From positions 7,778,001-7,842,000 of the forward strand of contig NC_132981.1 of NCBI RefSeq assembly GCF_047496725.1: a stretch of 64,000 bases of DNA. Reading direction: 5' to 3'. Position 1 is the first letter of the stretch. Every line of letters starts with the position of its first letter. The notes beneath the pieces were generated by a model, which was not told where the DNA came from, made no database searches, and worked only from the letters and a program-made list of their open reading frames with translations. The position numbers and the translations under genes are program-made. Shown here in pieces: positions 1 to 13,618 of this stretch. This DNA comes from Anoplolepis gracilipes. Lineage: Eukaryota; Arthropoda; Insecta; Hymenoptera; Formicidae.

Positions 1-2066
1 TTGAAAGAAAAATATATGTTAATACTGCAATATTTTCATTTATAATTTCATTAATTTATTCATTTAATTAAAAAAATATTTCTTGATTTATTTTTTTTTT
101 AATCTTAAATAACATTAAACAAAGTTACTAGAAAATACATTCGACACAATAGCGTTGATAATGTCGAATAAGTATCTCTTACCGCTTTTACCGGTAATTG
201 TCCGCAATCATCTAAACTCATCGAATCGAAAAGGCTCTCCTCGCGATCTCTCTTTAAAACAAGTAGCAGCTAATATTTACAATGCGAAGTGTAGTCGCGT
301 GCCTCCTACCCATAAGCGACGCAATCGCAGCAACTTCTGTTTTATTAGGGAAGCAGATCGACCAACGTACCAATCCGAATGTCATTATTGAAGTAATAGC
401 GGTTCGTGACCTTATTATTGTCATTATTATTGCGATCACGAAGAATTCGTCTTGTTCCTAAATCGAGAATTATCGTTATCTTAAAAATATCTTAATATCC
501 TCTTTTAGATATGTTTATAGATATATTTATTATATTAATTTTTTATAATAATTAATATTAAATAACATATTCGAATTGTTGATATTATATTTTTAAATAT
601 AGTATAAAAGCATTTATAATAAAATATTTCAAATTTGGGTATATTAAGTATTTTTACAAATATTTTTATTATTTAAAATAAGGAAAACACTTTTATAGTA
701 TACTATTCCATCCAGAATGATATATTTATATATAAATATATTTGATATTGGCTGACATCAAAAAGATATATGTATTTAACCAGATTAATATTTTAACCAC
801 ATTACTTCTCAACAAAGTATTAATAATTTAATTCCAACGATGTTTCTATAAAATTAGCCTAGTAATTTGTAAAAAAAATAGAAGAATTTATTACCCTACA
901 CGTGTATGGCACTTTGTCGAAAATAGCAACAGCGAAACGCTGGCAATGGAGATGAAGTAGCATAAAGGCAGGGCCTCATTGTGGGCAGAAGAATGGAATC
1001 TCAAGGGTTGAGTCCTGAGGGAAATCAAAAGGCAGTGGGCCTTCGGGATAAACCAGCCAGATCTCAGTGGAGATTCGCCAAAGTAGCTTGTCAATAACTT
1101 AAATCTCAATCGTAACTTGGTACTCCCTACTGATTTCCGTTTCTGCGACTCATATCTGTGTCTCGTCGATATTCATAGTTATGTACGACGTATCTTCCCA
1201 CGTTTGGCAGAAGTACGTGCTTTTGGAAATCCATTCATTCCTTGTGCTTTTCTATTTCTTTACTATCTATATGTCGTATACGCTTTAAGTGATAAAAAAT
1301 TATGTCGCAAAAGATTTTTATGTATGTATACTTTAAAACATATTGACGTTTTAACATGAAATTGAAGTTATATGTATTCGTTAACATTAAATGATAAAGA
1401 CTATTTTATAATGTTATGTTAATAACTTTATCTTTATTGATTTTGTATTATAACTACTTATATCTTACGTACCTTTATTTAAATTTAAGTATTCTTTATA
1501 TAAATGGTTTATTTTTTATGTACATATATTTTTTTATAAATAAATTTTGTTTATTTTTATTGCTTCCTTTACAACAGAAATTTTTTATTAGATTTTTGTC
1601 AGTCTTGTGTTGACTATAAAATGGCTAAAAGATTTTCGAGGGTAACTGAGGAGACAAAACATCGCAAATACGACACGCGGTACAATACCCGTCCATCCGC
1701 AGTGGTTGGCTTCTACCATTCATAACTTCGATACATTCTCTGTCAAAACGTTAGCACAGATTGTCAACCGCTACATCACCAGCCATCGAGTACAAAGAGC
1801 GTAATGCCAGTAAACACGCTTCTACACACGTTTCTTTTTGAACGCATTGTTCCGAAAGAGTGGAAGCGCTACCCTAGATCGTTTCTTTCGTCAGAGGTAT
1901 AATGCACCTTTGACTTGATGTCGAATAGAACCATTAGTATCAAAATAAAATATTACTTATCTTTAATCGCGCAGCTAAATTATTTCAGTATAATAAGAAA
2001 TTGGAATATTGATATTTTACGACACTTATTTAGAATCTTGTACCCAATTTATCTAAAATTTTATAA

Positions 2067-2111
2067 TTTCTATAAAAAATACAGTATTAGTTTCTATAAA
2101 AAATACAGTAT
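2067..2111. repeat. short tandem repeat, 24-bp period
   Basis: Two adjacent copies of a unit that begins TTTCTATAAAAAATACAG. The second copy is identical over the 21 bases available. Confidence 0.85.
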
Positions 2112-2678
2112 AAAATATTTGGTAAAAACGTTAAGTTGAGAAAGATACCAAAAAATGTTTATGACAACGCTTATTGAAGATGCTTATGAATCAATTTGCT
2201 AGAATATTCTGCGCATTTCATGGATTTGTAGTTAAACTAGAGCATCAGTATCCGATGCTATATCCTCGATTGCTCTTGTTAAGAGATTGGTGAAATTGTC
2301 AACCAACCCTGTATTCAGGATTCTCCTTCAGTTAATACACTATATCACTCGCAAACAAGACAACGATGATATCCATAAACAAGGTGGAGAGCGAAGCCAA
2401 GCTAAAGTTACGAGAGACCATATATATATACTTATTGTCCCCCTTCTTACTATCTATGTCCGTTACTGTGATCACATCACAGAATGGAATTGGGAAACCA
2501 TCTATTCGTCATTTGATACCAATGTTTGCTATGTCACTACAGGAGTTATAGCTGAGAACACATTTGTTGGCACACAGTTAGGTGTAGATACATTATAGAG
2601 CGTAATTCATATTTCTAAGGTAAGGTACCTTGTCTCTACAAGAAACAATTAAATATTTATGTTTATATTAAATAAATA

Positions 2679-2683
<5 letters not shown>

Positions 2684-2724
<41 letters not shown>
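2684..2724. repeat. (TA)n microsatellite
   Basis: Uninterrupted TA dinucleotide run of about 41 bp in an AT-rich flank. Confidence 0.95.
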
Positions 2725-2727
<3 letters not shown>

Positions 2728-4463
2728 ATATTAAAACAAGCAAATTTTATTTTATTTAATACTATTATTGATAATAATTTTATCGAGTAAATTATATATT
2801 TAGATTATAAGAACGTATAATTACATTGTGTGGACACATTGTTTGCGATGTGATTTTATGCATTAATACATCAGGAGAAAGTCATGATTACATCATACAT
2901 TGATTTTACCCGATAATTATTAAATCAATAATCAAACACAATCAGGGGCCATTAACAAACAATACATTATTACTCAGAGCTATGAGTGAAAGTTAGAAAC
3001 ATCAACGTGACAGCTAATAAGTCTTTGCAAACAGTCGAGAGAGAATTTACATCTTCCTTAGTACTTGGAGGCTATTTACAGCCGGTACATTACGGTGTAA
3101 AGTTCCCGGGCAATCGACGTTTCGATACATTACCAGCAAGAAAGACAAATGTTTCGCCCACGCGTGGGTAATTGATACTATCGGTATCGATTACCATTAC
3201 CGCCGGAGCTAATTACCTCCGGCATCGTAATCGAATACAATGAGGTAAACAACGGGCTATTCGCGTTGCAACGGCGCAACCGTAATGTCGTTTACACAAA
3301 GGACTCTACATCAGTCCGCGGGCACGGTGACACATCAGCTAAATACCTCGCGATGCGCGAATCGACGGAGAATTAAATACTATAGATTGAGAAACGAGGG
3401 ACATATCGTATTAACAACAACGAATAGGGATTTACTCGCCATGCACGATCGCGCCTGGTAAAGCGTTTCTGGCATAGTCACGTGCAAGTATAATTCGAGC
3501 TAACGAGCGATGCGGAGACTGTTATATTGTGTAGAGAAGGCTTGCGGAAGACGGGAGGAAACAGTAACGGCACCAATGGTGAACAGGGGAAGAGGGGAAG
3601 AGGGTACATTCGGCAGTGGTATGGGACACGGGTAGGTAGGTAAGTAAAGTAAAGTCGGCGGCTGTATCGCGCTTAAACTTGCGGGTTAATTCCCCTCGTT
3701 ATACATAGCGAAATGCCGGCGCGCTTTCCTTAGCGATCGCGCCGCTCGGCTGCACGCTTAGGACCGCAATGCGGAAATAGGTACTCCGCTGTGCATAAGA
3801 AATTCTTCTTTTGGCCCGAACTTCTGCCCCGACTTACTTCCGAATTCCTTTCAGCCAGGTTGCTGGCGCGAGGCCTGTAAGAATTTTATTCTTCGCGACG
3901 TTAGAAATCTCGCGAGGTCCTAATGGAAGATAAGAAGTCTAGGCAGCACGAAAGGAGATTGTTCCTGCGATTATCACTGTTGCAAACTCGATAATTTACT
4001 TAATTTAAGCAAATTTCTTCAGTAAATCTAATTAAATATACTTTATGATTAATTGTACAATGTTAATATCGTTCGTAATATCTATAAAAATTTTTAAATG
4101 CAGACAGAATAAGAAAAGCATATCTCCTTTTTGTCACGTCTATATATTTGAATGTAAATGAGAAACTGTAAAGAGCAACCATTTTTCAAAAAAGTTTGGC
4201 TACCGCGATCTCGCTCTACTTACTCTCGTGCGACATACGCAGAAACGTCGATGCGAAAAGCAAGGGGAGAACGAAAGAGGGGAGAATGGATGACTGAAAG
4301 GAGTTAGTCTGCCACATTAGTTGACATACCGAAGTTCCAGGCATCCAATCTATTACGACCAGTTCGGCATTAGTAATGTGTCGCCGGTAATAGCGAACTC
4401 GACGGTTCTTTGGAGAAGTACGTAGGAAGACGGAGGAAAATAGGGATAGAAAGCGAATCGGAA

Positions 4464-4466
<3 letters not shown>

Positions 4467-4509
<43 letters not shown>

Positions 4510-4523
4510 AGAGAGAAAGATGG

Positions 4524-4577
<54 letters not shown>
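4467..4577. repeat. compound (GA)n - (TA)n microsatellite
   Basis: A GA run (about 4467-4507) is followed after a 24-bp spacer by a TA run (about 4532-4577). The GA run produces serine/leucine or arginine/glutamate strings in overlapping ORFs, which are artefacts. Confidence 0.95.
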
Positions 4578-4579
<2 letters not shown>

Positions 4580-5685
4580 GTGTATGTGTGAAGATAGAGA
4601 GGAAGCTTACCTGCAAGGAAATGCTAGAGAGTGACTGTAGCATGGAAGGTAGCACTAAGGTTTCTCGAAGAGTATTCGGTGGCTAGGGGGATAGGCGGTC
4701 GGAAAGGATCGGGGGGTAGGCGTGCACGACATCAAAACTTGCTTGAGCGAATCTAAACTAACCGAGTAACTCTCTGCGTTACGGGCTGCGATATACGTCC
4801 TAGCAGGATGGCGAATTGGAGGGTGTTGATAGCGATGTGGTGGTGTATATGAAATCGAGGCCGCGAGAAGCCGCGAGCGTGAGAAGGAAGCGAGGTCAGG
4901 AAGGACCCGTAAAGACGAGCGAACGGGATAAGCACAGAGGAATGGTAAGGAAGAGAGGAGAAACGGAGTAAGAGAAGCAGGAGAAGAAGAAGAAGCGGCG
5001 AAGGGAGGGAGAGAGGGGAGTGAATGGTAATAGGGGAGCAATAGAGGAGAGAATGAAGTAACTTGGCGTATATATCGTGTAGCATGTATAATTCTGACCA
5101 CATCCCACCAAACTATGACATATTCGAGCATTAGCTATTCCAGCCGGATCCCAATACCTTCTCTCAACCTCTAGCGGACGACCCCTTGAGCACAACCCCG
5201 CTTCATCCCCGACCATAGACTTGTCTCCGCGCGCGCTACTGTCATTGATTCACTCGCAACCGCCGTCGACGTTCCTCGCGAACACTAGGTGGTAACCGTC
5301 AAGCGACGAACTTTAACTGCACATGGAGTGCAGTTCGAATAAGACGCAGGAAGACGGGAAGACGTGAGAGGAAAGACGAAAGCGGTGAAAGAGAGAGGAG
5401 GTTGATCAAACGCTATTTTATACTATTTTGTGTCAATGGAATTTACGATTGTGTTTAGAACTTACAACTTTTGTGGTTTATATTACATATATAGATTATT
5501 AAATCGATTTTATCTTATTAAATTGATACATTTTTCCGTCATGTCTTAAATACTTTACAAAAGAATAGAAGCAAAAGAATAAAATTATTATTTCGAGAAT
5601 GAATGACAAAACAGGAAAAGCAATAAAATGTAATAATGACAGTTGAAAAAATTGTCAATTAATACAGAATAGTGATAGTACTTAC

Positions 5686-5781
5686 CTTTTCTAGAAAAAG
5701 TCGCTGATTGAGAGCCGTCAACGCCGCGGAAGCTGCTACGTGATTCGCGAACTCCACAAATGCATAGGGATCATTTCCAGG
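5686..5781 (-). CDS. Rox8: internal exon of TIA-1/TIAR-family RNA-binding protein (Rox8), RRM1
   Basis: This exon encodes part of the first RNA-recognition motif of a TIA-1/TIAR protein, an RNA-binding regulator of alternative splicing and of translation in stress granules (known for the family). It is bounded on the minus strand by an acceptor (TTATTTCAG, AG at 5782-5783) and a donor (GAAAAG|GTAAG, exon end 5686). It is 96 nt, 32 codons, phase 0 at both ends. The peptide starts PGNDPYAFVEF, the RNP1 strand with its exposed aromatics, and ends in QRLFLEK. This corresponds closely to Drosophila Rox8 (PGNDPYAF... KRLFLEK), and vertebrate TIA1 has a comparable PYCFVEF segment. The preceding exon (start codon, YVGNL motif) and following exon (VNWAT) were not found. 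Large introns are the likely reason; a stray duplicated exon is possible but less likely, since both splice sites and the frame are intact. Confidence 0.9.
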
Positions 5782-6978
5782 CTGAAATAATAATTCAAGT
5801 TTTGATTTAGATGACATTTGAATAACATAATTTATACAAATATAGAATAAAGTATAAAAAAGAGCATAAATTTAATATTATAATTATTCTGCTTTTCTTC
5901 TAAGTGAAATTACTCTTTTACAAAGCTTTTTTTCTCGTTTAGATCAATAACTATCTGAATTAAAAAAACTGAAGACTCTGTCAATATACTTGTGCAGTGT
6001 GAGTAAAGAGTTACGGTAAAAAAGAACTTTTCTTAAAAGCATAACGTACTAAAGACGTAAACTAAACAGCACGCAATATCTGAGAGATATACAGAGAAAA
6101 CATCGCTAGACCTCCCAGAGAATGATGGACAGAGCTAAAATCCTACTGTGATTTAAAGCCACTCATCGAGCTTCACGAACGGAAGAATAAATCCAGGGTC
6201 CTGTTTTCTCTTTTATTTTCTTGGCTTGAATTCCTATTGTCGTACCCGTGACATTAATGCGACAGCTTTATACGGTTACGCTATAAAAAGCTGAAGAATT
6301 ATGATGACAAGTATTGAAGAAATTACAAACAAAAAGGCGAAACGCATCTAATCTAAATGTTTGCGTTTCTTATCATCACGATTGTATGTGATGTAGCATT
6401 CTATTAAAAATTACTAATAATATTCGATATATATATATATATATGACATGGATAATAAAAAGATTAACATGAAAAGCTAACAAAGCGACAATGAAGATTT
6501 CTTCTTTCAATCTTAACGTCATACACATTGTTTATTCTGAGTAAACGTTATAAATAAGATATAGCCATGTGAAATATATATGTCATAAATTTTAACTTGT
6601 ATTAGCGTTCTTGTATTTATTTACAAAGCATAGAAAGAATGATATATATATAAATGCTATATATAATAATATAAGTAATGTAAATAAAGAATAACTATAA
6701 ATAGTTTATTTTTATGTAAAAATATTTTTTTATTACATCGCTTAATTCACAATCAAATTAAATTAGTACGGCTCTAATATGTGAAAATATAAATTTGAAT
6801 TTCGCAGACCATATCATTTAAATTTTTTTAATAACTGAAGTTTATTCTTACATATGAGCATACGCTCGAAAAAAAGAGAAACAGCACGATGTATTATTAA
6901 TACTTTATATTATTCTTTCTTCTATGTAATATTATTACTTCTCTGTATAAATAAATCTTATACATATAAAAAATATAT

Positions 6979-7370
6979 ATATATGTACTTGAGTATTAAT
7001 TCAATATTTTAAATTATTTACAGACATTATTGAATTTTAATTAAAACTTTTTCTAAACATTACTTACATTATCAAAATTTAAAACTTAATATCTTTTTTT
7101 AAGCACACATTAATGAAACTTTGCATATTTTTACATTGGTAAAATTTTTTTGTTTTATAAATATTTAACTCTCTGCATTTCTCTCTAGATATTATACATA
7201 TCTTAATATATATTACAAATATGCAAAGTTTTTTTAATGTGTGCTCAATACAAGATATTAAGTTTTAAGTTTTGATAATGTAAGCCATGTCTAGAAAAAA
7301 TTTTAATTAAAATTCAATAATGTCTGGAAATAAATTTAACATATTGAATTAACACTTAAGTACATATATT
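6979..7370. mobile_element. palindromic (foldback/MITE-like) element, about 390 bp
   Basis: The left arm (about 6979-7140) opens ATATATGTACTTGAG and runs through AAGCACACATTAATG and ACTTTGCATATTT. The right arm (about 7205-7370) carries the near-exact reverse complement, including AAATATGCAAAGT, AATGTGTGCT and the outer CTTAAGTACATATAT. The arms are about 165 bp each, with a loop of about 65 bp. No ORF is present, which fits a non-autonomous element. The family and target-site duplication were not identified. Confidence 0.8.
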
Positions 7371-8742
7371 TAAGTTTCAAATTTTCATAATAAATTTCTA
7401 TACCTACAAATAGAAATCAGTTTTTGTGTCACTTTGGTTAGCAACAAATTTTGCAATTTAAACGAAGGCGATATTATGCTGGATACAAAAGTATATATTT
7501 TCACTGAACATTTTTACGTTTTGCATTTAAAGAAGCGAAATGTAATTCTTTTGCAATCTACAAACAGAGGAGAGATGCGGCTAAAATTCTACCTTTTTTA
7601 ACTCTTTCTTTCTTGCTGTCCAACAAAATCAGCATCGTGCCAGAAACCGACGCTGGCTTAACATCAAAAAATAGGTGATAATGGGAAAACGCAGCTGCAC
7701 GTAAGTTAATTACAAGCAGGTACTTGCGGAGCTACTAATTACTTATTGTAACTTTTGCGTTAATTGCTTTCAGTAATTGCTCTCGGTGGTAATTGGTTGT
7801 CTTCCCACCTCATTTACCTAGGCAACTCTGGTGGTCGCAAGGCGGACAGTAAAATTCCATCATCGAAATCGCCGCGTTGAAATCGTATTTGCTTATACGG
7901 AGCGGCTGAATTCCCTGTATAACTTTCCGTAATGTCTTGAGACCGTTTGATGCCAAGAAAACTTATGATCTCACGATAAATAGCGTTCAGAGCTGGACGT
8001 CGAGCGCGAGACGTCCAATTTCGCGAGTTAGATAGAAAATTACAGCTAACTTGTTTAACGAGAATGAATTTTCAATTTTTTTATTACAACAATGATGTTT
8101 TTGTTTATACTTTGTGAAAAAAACAAAAATCACGTGAAAAGCAAAAATAGAAATAAATCTGTTTTCACAAACATGATGATGTGATGATTCTATTCTGCAC
8201 ATTCTATTCGTGTGAAGCTTTTGAACTACATATGTATATGCTTTTTTTTAAATATTTATCAATGCTATAAATTACAATAAAGGCTTAGTAATGTTAAGTT
8301 TTAATTGAACTTGAAACAACTCTGTTTTACTCATAACTTTTAAAAATACTGCATAAAACAAGCTTTCATCTCCATGTCCGTTTTTATATGAAAAGTAGCT
8401 AAGAGCTGTTATTATTTACGAGCGCTGTGCATATTATCCGGAAAATGCGATATTTGGCGCCATTCGTTTGCGGCGTCCATTAATCTGGACAATGAAAATT
8501 GGCTTGCATTTCAAAAGGTCTCTACCTCTATATCCCCGTTATTCCTACCTATCTCGGCTTCATTGTCTGTCGGTTGAAATGCTGTTTCAAACTATAGCGT
8601 AATATATTTTTTTATTATAACTTGTGGATTACTTGATTTTCGCTTTGTAGCCAATGCGAATGCACGATAAAATGCTTCCTGCTGCGGGCAACATATTGCA
8701 ATTTATAACAGCATATGTTACGAAAATAATTAATTAAAATGC

Positions 8743-8743
8743 T

Positions 8744-8818
<75 letters not shown>
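8743..8818. repeat. compound (CA)n-(TA)n microsatellite
   Basis: A CA run (8743-8761) passes directly into a TA run (8762-8818). Confidence 0.95.
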
Positions 8819-8819
<1 letters not shown>

Positions 8820-8884
8820 AACATTTTACAATAATATTTAGAGCTAAATAATGTCTATGACAAGTATACATGTTTGTTGAAACA

Positions 8885-8920
<36 letters not shown>
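8885..8920. repeat. compound (CT)n-(TA)n microsatellite
   Basis: A CT run of about 20 bp is followed directly by a TA run of about 16 bp. Confidence 0.93.
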
Positions 8921-9363
8921 CAAATATCGTATATAATATTAAAATAACATATATGTCAAAATTTTATGTAATATCACATCTGTAAAATGCAGAACATATA
9001 GCAATTTTAAATTTGTGATATTGCTTTGTCATTAATGCTATACACAGATGCAAAATTTTACGTTTTCTGAGTTAACTATTGTTATCTTGATAATTTTTTC
9101 ATGTATTTACTAAAATGTTGTATGTATATAGGCATACATGCGTGCACATGCATATAATCGAATATTAATACATATATCACTATGTATCTAAAATCGATAT
9201 GTTATGCCTATACATATGCAAATACAATCACACCTTTCCTTCTTACAATTAGTAATATTTCATTAATGATTATCTATCTTTTCTCTTATATATTATTATT
9301 ATTATATAATTCTACTCTGTAGTATAAAATAGAAAAACTATTTTATTATTTTTAATTAAATAG

Positions 9364-9365
<2 letters not shown>

Positions 9366-9397
<32 letters not shown>
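9366..9397. repeat. (AT)n microsatellite
   Basis: Uninterrupted AT run of about 32 bp. Confidence 0.93.
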
Positions 9398-9398
<1 letters not shown>

Positions 9399-12300
9399 CA
9401 TAGGATAAAATATACAACAACAGGATAGAATATACAGCACACATACAAAAGTAATAATTTCCTTCTTTTTTCTTTGCAGTTAATTTATGTTGGAGATAAA
9501 GTCCATACGTTTCGCGTTCAAATATCAAAAAATTGCATAAAACTCTGTAAATAGAGACCGGTGTAAATCAGCCTATTCGAATGGGAGCGAGCTATTATTC
9601 GTTTCCCTGTTGCAAGCAATCGACCGTTCTGGCAGCAATAGATACGACCGGACTCCTAACGGCTAGCAATATCGACAGGTATTGACAGAGAGGTGTAAGG
9701 TGCGATCCGGCAATCCGTGTTTCGGTGATGGTGCACATTAGCTTCACTATTTGTATTTGGATAGAGAGAGAAACGTGGGTCATTGTAATTAGGCACGACA
9801 TATCGCGCCCTTGGGACTCGAGCTTTGCCTCTCTATACCTATATACTGCACACGTTCATTTCCTAAATTATTCAGTCTGTTTTAAACTAAATTTCATTCT
9901 ATACTCTTACAACCCAATATATAACCGTTAAAGTTTTTTTCCCTATAAATAATGCAAAAAAGTCTCATTGCACGTTGTTTGTCGAACACTGACGATCTGT
10001 ATACGTGCATTCGTAGCGTGAAATTAAATTTTAAATTCTTCTCTCCATCTTCTTTCTCAAAATGACTGCATTATAATGGTTTAGTTATATATATATATAT
10101 ATAACATTATATACATTTTAAATATTTCTGGATGTCTGTTAGTTTCAATATTCAAAGCAACATTGTTAAAATTTTGCATATCAAAAAATATTATACAATT
10201 TTCCTTAATAAATAAATTTTATAATATGAGAGAAAGCCTGTCTGTTATATGCCTACAATATACGTACAATAGAGATCAACTATACGGTTGATCAACTATA
10301 TCTCGGATCAGGTATGCACATTCATATATGAGATTCGTGCTAGTGTCGACGACGATGGTGTGGCGACGCGTGGAAGCATGGTGTGGCTAGTATGGCGCTG
10401 TCTGAACGGTGGCAGAGAGTGCTCGGGGACTGTCGAGCTAAATCACTCCCTAATGGATCGAGCCGCTAATCTCTGATAGACTGCACGCTACCAGGGTTCC
10501 TCTCCTCATTCCGCTGTATTCTCCCTCTTATACTCCCCTATACTCCCGTGTTACATTATCCCGCTTTGTATAGCGAACTATATGCGTCGATATAGCAAAA
10601 TCAAACTCGCGCGCGAGTAAAGAACCCAAAATTTTTGGCAACGTATATGATAAAGAAATATTATAATCGATCTTTGTTCGATGAGATGTTTTATTTAATT
10701 TTGATAATTTTTTCATCACAATCAATTCTTCAAATTTACTTTTTCATCAAAATATTCTATCAATTAGTCTTATGAATATTTTATTGCAATTTACTTGAGA
10801 CATGATTATATCTCTTTCTGTTTGTTATTAGTAATAATTAATTGCTACAATTTCTTGGTATTAAATTATTATATAGTAATTATATATTTCTCGTAATTTA
10901 TGTGAAATTTATGTGTATTTTCTATAATTTAGATTATTATAAATATAGTCTTAAAGAACATATGAGGAGAAAATGAATAAAATAAAAAGAACGCTGGCGG
11001 CTATCGCGTTAAAAAGTAAATGTCGGAGTATTCGTAGTTTTGTGGAGCATAAGCCGTGAGCTTAAAAAGCTAGCTCAGAGTACACGAAAATTTCGGAATA
11101 AAATATCTCTACGCCAACTGCGTCATGCGACGTAACATTCCATAGAGACTCCTAGACAGAAAAGAAACTTTTGCGCGTTTGGGTTGCTACTGCACAATTT
11201 TTTTTTCTCTTCTCCCTTCCGTAGATATAATTACACGCACATCTCGAAAGTATGATGCCGCGAGTACTTTTATAGATACCTAACCACGTAACGCACTCGA
11301 AGGAGTTGGCGTGTCGATGGACAGTAAATCCTCCCTCTATGCGCAAGACTTGCATAAAATTTTGCAAACAATCAATTAGTCCGGAGGAAGCTTCGATAAT
11401 CCATCCGGTCAATTTGGACGACGTTTGAATTTGAAACTTCCTCTCACGAAAGCGATCAGGAAGCTACTATACAAAGGATAATAGGGTAATCCCTATTCTT
11501 ATCATATTTCCGAATGTACGAATTACATATGCTCGTTGAATATTAATAACTATAAAATTGTTATGTGTCTGTTTTATATGACATTTTATCAGTTAAATGT
11601 AGTATAAAATTGTTTGATGAAAAAATATAATTATTAAAATATAATTGGTAAATTAAATTACAAGTGCGCCTTAAGTTAATCTTAGAACAATTATGTTAAA
11701 AACATTAGGTTCTCTTTAATCTTATAATAAAATTAAAAAAAAAATATATGTGAAGATTAAATACAGAACTTGTCAACAGTTTATTTCTTATTATATAAAT
11801 TTTAAATCTCATGCAAAGCTATTTTAACGTCTCTAAATTTTTATAATATTTCTCATATAATTCATAATATAAATTATATTATTTCAAGAATAAATTTTCT
11901 CGCCACATTCTGACATTTAATGAAATTTTGCATCTATCTGAGATAAATATTTACAAAATTATTTACATTCTATTTATTAACTGATAAAAATCATGAGTTT
12001 ACTGTAATATCGCGATGCACATCGATCGAATGCAAGATAAAATTTAATTCGATTATAGGATTTGCCTCAGTTTCGTGCAGACGCGCATGTTTCATTGGAA
12101 GTGAGAAGAGTGAAATCGCGCCAGTAAGATGATCCAGCAAGGGTGGACGGACCGAGATCTGGCCAGGCGATCTTTACTACTGGAAATCCATTATTTTTCC
12201 CATTAGATCGTCCGTCCCGATCTTCCAGGGCAGGCATTTTCGTTTAGCAGTTTTTCTTTCGATTCACGTCGTTTATGACTAACCCAACCTCCGGGGGACC

Positions 12301-13587
12301 AGCGCTATCCACTATTCCGTGCCGTATACTATGTATTACCTATCTCACACCTTCAAAAGCATCGGCCTGCGCTTGCTTCAAGCTAGAGAATCTCGTCGAT
12401 CTCGTTCCTACTTCCATCTTCGCTTCTACCTTCGTTTTTATAGCCGGCGTTTGCAGTAGAACGTAAGCAAAACAGTCCACCTATCCTCCCTCACGGCTTT
12501 TTTTCTTGTGTCGAGAGTTTAAAGCAGATCGCTTTGTTTGGCGTAAAGCGTCACTCACAAAGACCCTTGCGTCTTCATGTTAAATGGGCATCTAAAGATA
12601 CGAAATGTGGAACAAAGTGATAAAGATGACATTTTTAACGATTGAATGTATTCAAGATATAGAAGATACATAATCAGCTAATTAGAAAATGTCTAGAAAT
12701 AATTAAAATTTTGTTAAGAATATAAAATATTGCCATCCTTTTTTTTACAAACAATTTCAATAATTAAAAACAAACATAATTAAAATTTTAATTATAAATA
12801 AATTATGGATGCAAAATAGTATAATAATATAATTATTATTGATCAAAATGAGTGAGAAAATAACGCCTTGTCGAATAGCTGATTAAATAGATTTATCATT
12901 AGAAAAATTCTTCGATCATGTTTTTTTTATTTCTGTAGGAGATAATCGCGTTATCAAAAATCATAATAATTGCTGATAATCGTCATCGCAATGACTCATT
13001 ATCTTAAAATACGGAATATATAGAAGAGACATAAACATTTCAGATAACTATTATTATAGTACACGGAAATGCCTTATACGTTTCGAATTGCGCTACGTGA
13101 TATCACTTTGTAATTTAGACAAAAGGAATATCGCGCTCGTAAAGATTCGCTTCTCGATATGACTGCACATCACATTTTCCTTAATGTCTTTGGCAAATGA
13201 ATTGGCAGTTGTAAAATATTAATATATCTTTAATTACTTAGATGTCATGAAATACACACATCGTTGTGGATAATAATATCTGCATATTAAAATTAATCAC
13301 GCATTTCAGATAGTACAAGTTTTATATATTTTGTAAATTATTTTATACTTAATCGAATAAAATTTTAGAGTTTTCTTTTAAAGAATTTTTGTTCTTTATC
13401 TTAAAACGTATATTTTCTCTTATGATTTTATTATTAAACTAATATAATATCTTCTAAACTAATACATTAACGATAAAACGAAGCAGAAGAGAAGCTATTA
13501 AGAGTTCCGTAGCGCAAACGATAAAAGCGTGAATTATATATTCTGCAATTTTTTTGCGCTCGTGTATATATAATTTAAAATTAACTA

Positions 13588-13589
<2 letters not shown>

Positions 13590-13614
<25 letters not shown>
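13590..13614. repeat. (TA)n microsatellite
   Basis: TA run of about 25 bp in AT-rich non-coding DNA. Confidence 0.93.

Positions 13615-13618
<4 letters not shown>

Larger units (their letters stand above)
1..5685. other. gene-free stretch, left flank (likely Rox8 intron)
   Basis: I found no supported gene here. The DNA is AT-rich up to about 3 kb, apart from GC-richer blocks near 0.9-1.1 kb and 1.6-1.9 kb. From 3.1 to 5.4 kb it is GC-richer, with purine-rich tracts on the plus strand that give open but unconvincing pyrimidine-rich ORFs on the minus strand. Because the TIA-1/Rox8 exon just to the right reads leftwards, this stretch is probably its downstream intron. I looked for the expected next exon (residues like VNWATSPGN) and did not find it. 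The stretch also holds microsatellites at 2.7 and 4.5 kb and a 24-bp tandem repeat at 2.07 kb. Confidence 0.6.

Noticed and set aside
4655..5131. 158-codon minus-strand open frame, with a CAG|GTAAGC donor-like site near 4608
   Set aside because: The purine-rich plus strand makes Ser/Leu/Pro-rich frames on the minus in all registers. The donor alone does not make an exon, and the sequence does not match the expected Rox8 continuation.
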